This document shows, one piece after another, positions 7,102 through 13,859 of a stretch of DNA of 24,252 nt. How positions within the stretch are numbered: the first letter of the stretch is position 1; every line of letters starts with the position of its first letter. The notes under the pieces are model-generated. The model was not told where the DNA came from. It saw only the letters and a list, made by a program, of their open reading frames with translations, and did not search any database. Position numbers and translations under genes: made by a program. Source of the stretch: Bacteroidales bacterium (lineage in GTDB: Bacteria; Bacteroidota; Bacteroidia; Bacteroidales; UBA932); assembly GCA_004552615.1 (NCBI GenBank), contig SFNZ01000020.1, positions 1 through 24,252 on the forward strand, read 5' to 3'.

Positions 7102-8652
7102 TCAGACAAGCCTGTCAAGAAACCTGTAGCCTGCCGCCTCCGCCAGGTGTTCCGTGCGGATGTCGATACCTGACCTGCCTCCGGTGGATACGAATTCCAT
7201 ATCCGCTATGGTCCTGGCAGTTTTAAGGATTCTGGTATATGCCCTCGCGGAAAATCCCATACGCTCCGATATCCGTTCCATGGTCTCCCGGCTTTTCCCG
7301 GACAACCTGCAATACCGGTCAATCATGGACGAAGTCATTTCGGCATTGACCGACACTCCGGTCCCGGAATAACGATCTTTCTGCAAGTCCCTGACCGATT
7401 TCACCCTATCCGCTATTACCGCGCTCTTTTCCGCCTTTTTACGACCGACCAGTTCCGAGGGAGAAATCTGATTCACATACAGCTGGATGTCTATTCTGTC
7501 CATTATCGGGCCGGATAGACGGGAAAGGTATGACTGCCTCTGCGATGGGGAGCAAATGCAACGGTCTGCCACCCCGTAATATCCGCATGGGCAAGGGTTT
7601 GCGGCTGCTACAAGCATGAACGATGATGGAAAGCTCACTTTGGACCGCAGTCTGGATATGACTACGGAACGGTCTTCGAGAGGTCCCCGCAAAGCTTCCG
7701 CCACACGGGAAGGCATAAGCGCAAACTCGTCCAGGAACAAAATCCCGTTATGCGCTAACGAAACCTCTCCGGGAAGGATATTGTCCCCGTTACCTCCACC
7801 GATTATGGCAGCCATGGAGGCACTGTAATGCGGGGACCTGAAAGGCCTGACGGTCACAATCCCGCCTCCTCCCCCGAGCCCTGCAACAGAATATATCTTT
7901 CCCGTCTCTATGGCCTCGTCCTCCTGCAACGGAGGCATGATTCCCGGCAAGGCCCGTGCAAGGGATGTCTTTCCCGACCCGGGAGGCCCGATCATTATGA
8001 CATTGTGTCCGCCCGACACCGCGATTTCAAGTCCCCTCTTGGCCTCCTCCTGTCCTATGACATCGGCAAAATCCTGACTGCCAGGAGAATCCGATTCGGG
8101 AGCCCTGCCGAAACTGCATTCCATCTCAAATTTCTCCGGAGGGACACTGCCTGAGAGCATATCCAGTACATCCGTGACGCTGTGCACACCGAAAATCCTG
8201 ACATTGCGGAGAGCGGAAGCCTCGTCTGCGGATTCATAAGGCAGGATACATCCTGCAAAACCTGCCTCCCCGGCATACTCCGCTATCGAGATTGCCCCGG
8301 GAACAGGCTTCACCGAACCGTCAAGCCCGAGTTCCCCCATTATGATATAGCTGTCAAGCCCGGGCAGCTGGCATTGACCCGATGCAGCGAGTATCCCGAG
8401 GGCGATTGGAAGATCATAACCGCTCCCGTTCTTGCGGACATCGGCCGGAGCGAGATTGATGACTATCTTCCGTCCCGGAATCCTGTATCCAAGGCTCTGG
8501 AGAGCCGTCATTATCCTCAAGAGACTCTCTTTCACGGCCACATCCGCCAGTCCGACAAGATGTATCCCTATCCCGGAACTGATGTCCACTTCCACTGTGA
8601 CAGGCACCGCCTGTATGCCCACACATTTGGCACAATAAATGTTCATTAACAT
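7102..8652 (-). CDS. YifB/ComM-family Mg-chelatase-like AAA+ ATPase
   Basis: This 516-residue protein belongs to the YifB/ComM family, whose best-studied member, ComM, is a hexameric helicase that extends branch migration during recombination in natural transformation. The N-terminal S5-like domain (VEVDISSGIGIHLVGLADVAVKES) is followed by the AAA+ core with Walker A GPPGSGKTSLARAL at about residues 222-235 and Walker B ILFLDEF at about 304-310. Next come a cysteine-rich NPCPCGYYG...CICSP segment and the C-terminal Mg-chelatase helical domain. The frame is open to 8685 from a TTG, but the first ATGs are at 8652 and 8646, just before the conserved start (NIYCAKCVGIQ). No Shine-Dalgarno is evident. 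It stands alone on the minus strand, divergent from mlaE. Whether this organism is transformable cannot be judged. Confidence 0.93.
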   Translation of the reverse strand: MLMNIYCAKCVGIQAVPVTVEVDISSGIGIHLVGLADVAVKESLLRIMTALQSLGYRIPGRKIVINLAPADVRKNGSGYDLPIALGILAASGQCQLPGLDSYIIMGELGLDGSVKPVPGAISIAEYAGEAGFAGCILPYESADEASALRNVRIFGVHSVTDVLDMLSGSVPPEKFEMECSFGRAPESDSPGSQDFADVIGQEEAKRGLEIAVSGGHNVIMIGPPGSGKTSLARALPGIMPPLQEDEAIETGKIYSVAGLGGGGGIVTVRPFRSPHYSASMAAIIGGGNGDNILPGEVSLAHNGILFLDEFALMPSRVAEALRGPLEDRSVVISRLRSKVSFPSSFMLVAAANPCPCGYYGVADRCICSPSQRQSYLSRLSGPIMDRIDIQLYVNQISPSELVGRKKAEKSAVIADRVKSVRDLQKDRYSGTGVSVNAEMTSSMIDRYCRLSGKSRETMERISERMGFSARAYTRILKTARTIADMEFVSTGGRSGIDIRTEHLAEAAGYRFLDRLV

Positions 8653-8788
8653 AAATCTGAGATTTTTTCCTAAATTTATGGTCAATTCGCCTGCAGGAAT
8701 TTAAGATTCATGTCAATTTATTTAAGAATCATAAAAATGTGGCGGAAATACCGGATATGTGGAGAAATCCAGTAAAAAGGAGTGAGAA

Positions 8789-9535
8789 ATGGCTGCCAAT
8801 ATATTCAATTCCCTCGGAAAATACTGCCTGTTCATAAGGCAGGTGTTCCGCAAGCCCGAGAGCCGGAAGATGATCCGTAAACAGATTCTCATCGAGACTG
8901 ACCGCCTGATAATGTCGTCAATCGTCATAGTCGGGGTCATTTCCCTGTTCATGGGCGGAGTCCTGGTCATCCAGACGGCATCTAACATGTCCAATCCTGT
9001 CCTCGACAAGATGCTCATCGGGTACATGGTCCGTGAAAGCATGATTCTGGAGTTCAGTTCCACGATGGTGGCCCTGATTCTCGCCGGAAAGATGGGCTCG
9101 AGCATTGCTTCCGAGATAGGCAGCATGCGCATTACCCAGCAGCTGGACGCGATAGACATGATGGGTATCAACAGCGCGTCATTCGTGGCAAGGCCGAAGA
9201 TTATTGCCGCCACTGTTACAAGCCCCCTTCTCTGCCTGCTCAGCTTCGTCCTGGGGCTCATGGGAGGAGGGCTGATCACATGGATGACGGGCATCATCCC
9301 GATGGCCAAATACATGACAGGCATAAAATACGCATTTACAGGATATTACATTGTGTACAGCTGCATCAAGACCTCGGTCTTCTGCTTCATTATCTCATCG
9401 GTTGCCGCTTATCACGGATACTACGCGAAAGACGGCTCGCTCGGAGTGGGCAAATCCAGCACCAAGGCGATCGTCGCTTCCAGCATCCTGATACTGATGT
9501 CCGACCTGATAATGACGCAGTTAATGTTGTACTGA
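8789..9535 (+). CDS. mlaE: MlaE-type ABC transporter permease (phospholipid trafficking)
   Basis: The 248-residue integral membrane protein matches the MlaE/YrbE/TGD1 permease family. It forms the inner-membrane core of MCE transporters that move phospholipids between inner and outer membranes. Several hydrophobic segments are visible, roughly at residues 43-65, 90-110, 145-175, 190-215 and 230-248. The family hallmark is the cytoplasmic coupling region GSSIASEIGSMRITQQLDAI with the following DMMGINSASFVARP. An AAAAAGGAGTGAG ribosome-binding site precedes the ATG at 8789. It is followed 19 bp later by its ATPase. In Bacteroidota the MCE (MlaD) subunit can be encoded apart, and none is seen here. 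Confidence 0.93.
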   Translation: MAANIFNSLGKYCLFIRQVFRKPESRKMIRKQILIETDRLIMSSIVIVGVISLFMGGVLVIQTASNMSNPVLDKMLIGYMVRESMILEFSSTMVALILAGKMGSSIASEIGSMRITQQLDAIDMMGINSASFVARPKIIAATVTSPLLCLLSFVLGLMGGGLITWMTGIIPMAKYMTGIKYAFTGYYIVYSCIKTSVFCFIISSVAAYHGYYAKDGSLGVGKSSTKAIVASSILILMSDLIMTQLMLY

Positions 9536-9554
9536 ATCCAAATCCAGGCAGACC

Positions 9555-10304
9555 ATGATAAGGGTGAAGAATATTTGTAAAAGCTTCGGGGACAAGACCG
9601 TCCTGAAGAATATCAGCATTGATTTCGAACCGGGAAAATGCAATATGCTCATCGGAGCGAGCGGTTCCGGCAAGACGGTGCTGATGAATATAGTGTCCGG
9701 CCTAATAAGACCAGACTCCGGCGAGGTATGGTACGGGGACAAGGAACTTACCGGAATGGACAAGGAATCCAGGAAGCTGATTCACCAGAAGATAGGCATG
9801 CTGTTCCAGGGAAGCGCCCTGTTCGATTTCCGCACGGTTCTGGGAAACGTGATGTTCCCGATGGATTTCCTCACGGACTGGAGCACGGCCGAGAAGAAGG
9901 AACGCGCCCGCTATCTTCTGGACAAGGTGAACGTGAAGGATTCGGAAGACAAATATCCCGACGAGCTGTCCGGAGGAATGCAGAAGAGGGTCGGCATTGC
10001 AAGGGCAATCGCCCTGAATCCGGAATATCTTTTCTGCGACGAACCCAATTCCGGGCTGGATCCTGAGACCTCCATCGTCATTGACCGGCTCATTAGCTCA
10101 ATCACCAAGGAGTTCAGTATCACCACGATAATGAACACGCATGACATGAACTCCATAATGGAAATCGGGGACAATATCGGATTCCTCTACCAGGGAGACA
10201 TCATCTGGAAGGGTGACAGGCATTCGATAATGTCCACGGGCTGTCCTGAACTCGTGGAGTTCCTGTGTTCAAACACATTGGCCAGGAATATCCTGAAAAA
10301 ATGA
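9555..10304 (+). CDS. mlaF: MlaF-type ABC transporter ATPase
   Basis: The 249-residue cytoplasmic ATPase powers the MlaE permease. All ABC motifs are present: Walker A GASGSGKT (34-41), Q-loop Gln85, signature LSGGMQ (138-143), Walker B LFCDEP with catalytic Glu163, and the switch His196 in NTHD. The C-terminal segment (GDIIWKGD, then a short helical tail) is like that of MlaF proteins. The start ATG is 19 bp after the mlaE stop, so the two form an operon. The stop codon is followed within 15 bp by a palindromic MITE-like element, after which pheS runs in the opposite direction, so nothing else is co-transcribed downstream. Confidence 0.94.
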   Translation: MIRVKNICKSFGDKTVLKNISIDFEPGKCNMLIGASGSGKTVLMNIVSGLIRPDSGEVWYGDKELTGMDKESRKLIHQKIGMLFQGSALFDFRTVLGNVMFPMDFLTDWSTAEKKERARYLLDKVNVKDSEDKYPDELSGGMQKRVGIARAIALNPEYLFCDEPNSGLDPETSIVIDRLISSITKEFSITTIMNTHDMNSIMEIGDNIGFLYQGDIIWKGDRHSIMSTGCPELVEFLCSNTLARNILKK

Positions 10305-10309
10305 GGAAA

Positions 10310-10325
10310 AGCTTCTATAGAAGCT
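10310..10325. repeat. 16-bp perfect palindrome at the left edge of the MITE-like element
   Basis: AGCTTCTATAGAAGCT is self-complementary. Its right half is the start of the element's inverted repeat and its left half is flanking sequence, so the flank looks like the beginning of another inverted-repeat end. Confidence 0.7.
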
Positions 10326-10483
10326 GTTTTGAAATGTTTGCCGCAGTTATTTATAGGGAATTTTCGAGACAGTTTCAATTGCTGAAGAGGGAGCATAGCC
10401 GAAGCTATGTGACCGATGAAACAGAAGAAAATGGCCGAAAAGGCACATAAAGAACAAGAGTAAATATTTCAAAACAGCTTCTA
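10318..10483. mobile_element. MITE-like element: 166 bp, perfect terminal inverted repeats, TA-flanked
   Basis: 18-bp perfect inverted repeats bound this segment: 10318-10335 (TAGAAGCTGTTTTGAAAT) and 10466-10483. After one mismatch they extend inward by a few more bases. If the outer TA is taken as a target duplication, 16-bp repeats begin GAAGCTG and are flanked by TA, as for IS630/Tc1-mariner type elements. Inside, further symmetric pairs are nested around the same centre: ATTTTC/GAAAAT (10360-10365/10427-10432), GTTTCA/TGAAAC (10372-10377/10417-10422) and CATAGC-CGAA-GCTATG (10394-10409). No transposase is encoded. It lies between convergent mlaF and pheS, and its right end contains the pheS TAG stop. 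It could instead be an unusual large RNA hairpin, since no second copy is in the window. Confidence 0.55.
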
Positions 10484-11515
10484 CACCTCCACGCAGGAAG
10501 AGAACTCCTTGAGGAATCGCATGTCGTTCTCGAAATAGTGGCGGAGGTCATTGACCTGCCATTTGAGCATTGCAATACGCTCGATACCCATTCCGAAAGC
10601 GAATCCCGAGTATTTCTTGCTGTCGATTCCTGATGCCTCGAGGACATTAGGATCCACCATTCCGCAGCCGAGAATCTCAAGCCAGCCCGTTCCCTTGCAG
10701 ATGTTGCAGCCTTTGCCGTGACAGATGTTGCAGCTCACGTCAACTTCGGCTGACGGCTCGGTGAACGGGAAATATGAAGGCCTCATCCTGATCTGTGTAT
10801 CAGGGCCGAACATTTCGCGGGCGAAAAGAAGTATGGCCTGCTTGAGGTCCGCGAATGTGACATTCTCGTCAATGTAAAGGCCTTCCACCTGATGGAAAAT
10901 GCAGTGCGCACGGGCTGAAATGGCCTCGTTCCTGAACACGCGGCCCGGGCAAATCACCCTGATAGGCAGCTTCATCTTCTCCATCGCCCTTACCTGGACG
11001 CTGGAAGTATGCGTACGGAGCAGGAGTGGATTAGGATGGCCGGCGGATACGAAGAACGTGTCCTGCATGTCTCTTGCCGGATGATTCGGAGGGAAGTTCA
11101 GTGCCTCGAATACATGATAGTCATCCTCCACCTCAGGACCTTCGGCAACGTCATATCCGAACTTGCGGAATATATTGACTATCTGCTGTCTGGCTATCGA
11201 TACAGGATGACGGGAGCCGAGCTCCATCATGTCTCCCGGCATGGTGGCGTCGAACGAGTCAGCGGATGATGCTCCTGAAGATTCCACGTTGGCCTTGAGT
11301 TCCTCTATCTTGGCCACGGCCTCCTTCTTCAGGACATTCAGCTTCTGCCCGAACTCCTTCTTGAGCTCCGGAGCCACGGTACGGAACTCCTCGAACAACT
11401 TCGTTATCTCGCCTTTCTTGCCGAGCAGACGCACGCGGGCGTCCTCTATATCTTTCTCTGTCTTGCACTTGAGGTCCCTGACCTCGGCAAGAATCTGCTC
11501 AATTTCCTCTTTCAT
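10481..11515 (-). CDS. pheS: Phenylalanyl-tRNA synthetase alpha subunit
   Basis: PheS carries the class II catalytic core that charges tRNA-Phe as an alpha2-beta2 enzyme with PheT. The 344-residue protein has the N-terminal coiled-coil arm (1-80), motif 1 region around HPVSIARQQIVNIFRKFGY, motif 2 GRVFRNEAISARAHCIFHQVEG (191-212), the phenylalanine-pocket region SYFPFTEPSAEVDV, and motif 3 GFAFGMGIERIAML. Between them is CNICHGKGCNICKGTGW with cysteines 262, 265, 270 and 273, a Cys4 insert I associate with PheS of Bacteroidota. The gene stands alone; pheT is not in the window. Its TAG stop lies exactly in the terminal repeat of the downstream MITE-like element, so the last few residues (SSCVEV) may be lineage-specific. 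Confidence 0.96.
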   Translation of the reverse strand: MKEEIEQILAEVRDLKCKTEKDIEDARVRLLGKKGEITKLFEEFRTVAPELKKEFGQKLNVLKKEAVAKIEELKANVESSGASSADSFDATMPGDMMELGSRHPVSIARQQIVNIFRKFGYDVAEGPEVEDDYHVFEALNFPPNHPARDMQDTFFVSAGHPNPLLLRTHTSSVQVRAMEKMKLPIRVICPGRVFRNEAISARAHCIFHQVEGLYIDENVTFADLKQAILLFAREMFGPDTQIRMRPSYFPFTEPSAEVDVSCNICHGKGCNICKGTGWLEILGCGMVDPNVLEASGIDSKKYSGFAFGMGIERIAMLKWQVNDLRHYFENDMRFLKEFSSCVEV

Positions 11516-11539
11516 CTGATGTATAATCTAAACAGACTG

Positions 11540-11547
11540 CAAATTTA
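11540..11547 (-). promoter_or_regulatory. Candidate -7 element for pheS
   Basis: On the minus strand this reads TAAATTTG, an exact TAnnTTTG match 25 bp upstream of the pheS ATG. A matching -33 TTTG is not apparent. No T-box-like or attenuator structure was seen in the short leader. Confidence 0.45.
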
Positions 11548-11572
11548 ACATTTTCTTTGGATATTTCTCACA

Positions 11573-12013
11573 CTACTTTTCCTGGCGGGTGGCATTGGCC
11601 TTCTCCACCTTCGCCTTCCGCTTCTCCCTGGCCTTCTGGTTCTTGCCCGCTCCGCTCTTCAGATAGGCGGCCCACTGGGTATCATTGAAAATCTTCCTGT
11701 ACGTATTGTCAATCTGCTCCATCCACTTGTCCCTGACGTCGTTGTATATGTCATAGTTGGACACTCGGGACTTCTGGAGCTTCTCCACTTCTGCCTGCCA
11801 TGCCGCATAGTCATGCTGGAGGGTGGAGTCCACATAGAACACCTGGCCCGGATCAAGTTTCAGGAGAGAAGCGAGACGGTCCGCCTCCTTGGCAGCCATT
11901 TCCTCAGGTGTAGGAATCTTGTCATCCTGTTCCTGGGCAGACAAAGAGACCTGGGACACGAATAAAATCGACATTACTGCCAGAATCATTGATTTGAAAC
12001 CAAAAATTTTCAT
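11573..12013 (-). CDS. Small exported basic-tailed protein of unknown function
   Basis: The 146-residue product has a signal peptide (MKIFGFKSMILAVMSILFVS, probable cut after SLSA, residue 26), a helical middle and a very Lys/Arg/Ala-rich tail (KNQKAREKRKAKVEKANAT). The middle, TPEEMAAKEADRLASLLKL...QVFYVDSTLQHDYAAWQAEV, has the spacing of small periplasmic helical proteins of the Spy/LTXXQ sort, but I do not see a clear LTxxQ pair, so that is only a possibility. Similar small proteins are, to my knowledge, common in Bacteroidales without an assigned role. The frame is open to 12160, but the ATG at 12013 starts the signal peptide. It lies downstream of nothing on its strand and diverges from the dipeptidase gene with a 52-bp gap. 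It is followed by pheS after 57 bp. Confidence 0.75.
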   Translation of the reverse strand: MKIFGFKSMILAVMSILFVSQVSLSAQEQDDKIPTPEEMAAKEADRLASLLKLDPGQVFYVDSTLQHDYAAWQAEVEKLQKSRVSNYDIYNDVRDKWMEQIDNTYRKIFNDTQWAAYLKSGAGKNQKAREKRKAKVEKANATRQEK

Positions 12014-12033
12014 AGATTTGTAATCATTTTGGA

Positions 12034-12065
12034 CAAAATTAAACAAATAAAAACACAACTGCAAG
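12034..12065 (-). promoter_or_regulatory. Candidate promoter of the small exported protein gene
   Basis: On the minus strand, TAATTTTG (12041-12034) matches TAnnTTTG, and CTTG (12065-12062) lies 20 bp upstream, a 3-of-4 match to TTTG at the expected distance. The -33 site abuts the start codon of the divergent dipeptidase gene. Confidence 0.5.
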
Positions 12066-13859
12066 ATGAAAATCAGAACATTACTCTGTACGGCAGCTGC
12101 GGCCGGCATGATTATGGCCGAGAGCGGGGCCGATGCATGCACCAACATCATTGTCACCAAAGGAGCGAGCGCGGACGGCTCTTGCCTTGTCTCCTATGCC
12201 GCTGACTCACACTGGCTGTACGGCGAACTGTATTTCAAGCCGGAAGCAGACTGGAGCAACGGTTCGATGCTGAAGGTATTCGACTGGGATTCAGGCAAAT
12301 ATCTCGGCGAAATCGAGCAGGTTCCACATACTTACAAGACTGTGGGCAACATGAACGAGCACCAGCTGATCATCGCTGAGACCACATTCGGAGGACGCCA
12401 CGGGCTTAACGACCCAGACGCGGTAATGGACTATGGTTCATTGATATACATCACACTCCAGCGCGCCCGTACAGCCCGGGAGGCCATCAGGATAATGGAT
12501 GAACTGACACAGAAATACGGATATTACTCCGAGGGCGAGTCTTTCTCGATAGCCGACAAGGACGAGTGCTGGATAATGGAGATGGTAGGCAAGGGCGGCG
12601 AAAAGTCCGGAGGCAGGAAAGGTTCCGTTTGGGTGGCCGTGAGAGTCCCTGACGGATATATCAGCGGACATGCAAACCAGTCGAGAATCACACGGTTCCC
12701 GCTGAACGACCCGGAAAACTGCCTGTATTCGCATGACGTGATTTCCTTTGCCAGGGAACGCGGCTGGTTCAGCGGAGAGGATGCGGAATTCAGTTTCCGC
12801 GATGCATATTGTCCTCTGGATTTCAGCGGAATGAGAGGATGCGAGGCAAGGGTATGGAGCGCATTCAACATTCTCGGAAAAGGCAAGTTCGCATATACCG
12901 ACTGCTGCGGAAAGGATGTAGCGAAGAATGCCGGAGAATATGTGGACTATGCTATGGGGCACAATCCTGGGAACAATATGCCGCTCTGGATCAAGCCTGC
13001 CGGCAAAGTGTCCGTGAAAGACGTGGCTGACGTGATGCGCGACCATTACGAGGGAACCCCTATGGATATGACACAGGATATCGGGGCCGGCGGAAACGCA
13101 CTTCCATACAGGTGGAGACCTATGGGATTCGAGGTGGACGGACAGAAATATGTCAACGAGAGGGCCATTGCGACCCAGCAGACCGGATTCTGGTTCGTGG
13201 GCCAGTCGAGAGGCAGCCTGCCTGACGTATTGGGAGGCATCATCTGGTTCGGCACCGATGACGCTGCAACTTCTTATGTGACACCTATTTATACCAATGT
13301 CACCACTGTTCCCGAGTGTTTCAGGCAGGGCAACGGAGATCTTCTCCATTATACTTCAGAGTCCTCGTTCTGGATCAATAACCGTATCTCGAATGCCTGC
13401 TACAAGATGTACAATCTGATGGCTCCGTTCGTAAGGGAGAGAATCGACGACTTCGAGAACGGGCAGCTCAAGAGCATTGCCGAGAATGACCTCCGCGCCC
13501 TGGAACTCTACAGGGCTGCAGAAAAAAAGGCCGTGAAGAAGAATTCCAAGAAGAATCCTTCCTACGACCCGATGACCGACACCGGAGCCTCATTCTCCGA
13601 TGTAAAAAAATGTCTTACAGAATATTCCGTCAATACCGCACAGGACATCTTCTCTGCCTGGAAACAGCTTGAAGAGACACTCCTGGTGAAATTCATCGAC
13701 GGAAATGTAAAAGCCCAGAATCCGGACGGCTCATTCAAGCACACCGCGGATTCCGAGCATGTTCCTGATGGTCTCACCCAGCCGGGATACACCGATTTCT
13801 GGAAAGAGGCCGTAGCGCACTATCACGGGGATATTGTCAGAGAACCCGCTCAGCGCTGA
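12066..13859 (+). CDS. Exported C69-family dipeptidase (Ntn hydrolase)
   Basis: The 597-residue protein belongs to peptidase family C69 (PepD/dipeptidase A), cysteine peptidases of the N-terminal nucleophile class that hydrolyse dipeptides. The signal-like N-terminus ends at ADA, directly followed by Cys25 in ACTNIIVTKGASADGS. In this family the N-terminal Cys after cleavage is the nucleophile. Further family-typical stretches are AETTFGGRHGLND, the ARTAREAIRIMDELTQKYGY segment, SFSIADKDECWIMEMVG, and DMTQDIGAGGNALPYRWRPM. Export would place it in the periplasm or outer envelope for peptide feeding, as is usual for asaccharolytic gut Bacteroidales, though that is inference. Its 3' end overlaps the convergent clpB by 23 bp. 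Length is at the upper end for the family. Confidence 0.92.
   Translation: MKIRTLLCTAAAAGMIMAESGADACTNIIVTKGASADGSCLVSYAADSHWLYGELYFKPEADWSNGSMLKVFDWDSGKYLGEIEQVPHTYKTVGNMNEHQLIIAETTFGGRHGLNDPDAVMDYGSLIYITLQRARTAREAIRIMDELTQKYGYYSEGESFSIADKDECWIMEMVGKGGEKSGGRKGSVWVAVRVPDGYISGHANQSRITRFPLNDPENCLYSHDVISFARERGWFSGEDAEFSFRDAYCPLDFSGMRGCEARVWSAFNILGKGKFAYTDCCGKDVAKNAGEYVDYAMGHNPGNNMPLWIKPAGKVSVKDVADVMRDHYEGTPMDMTQDIGAGGNALPYRWRPMGFEVDGQKYVNERAIATQQTGFWFVGQSRGSLPDVLGGIIWFGTDDAATSYVTPIYTNVTTVPECFRQGNGDLLHYTSESSFWINNRISNACYKMYNLMAPFVRERIDDFENGQLKSIAENDLRALELYRAAEKKAVKKNSKKNPSYDPMTDTGASFSDVKKCLTEYSVNTAQDIFSAWKQLEETLLVKFIDGNVKAQNPDGSFKHTADSEHVPDGLTQPGYTDFWKEAVAHYHGDIVREPAQR

Noticed and set aside
10301..10450. 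49-residue ORF starting in an ATGA overlap with the mlaF stop (MRKSFYRSCF...)
   Set aside because: Almost all of it lies inside the palindromic MITE-like element, and its sequence follows the element's inverted structure, so it is most likely a by-product of the repeat.
10305..10480. Whole mlaF-pheS gap as one intrinsic terminator
   Set aside because: The outer stem encloses about 130 nt and has no T-run after it, which does not fit an intrinsic terminator even if the structure may slow polymerase.
12438..13349. 303-residue minus-strand ORF opposite the dipeptidase gene
   Set aside because: It is antisense to conserved C69 peptidase sequence and has no domain of its own.
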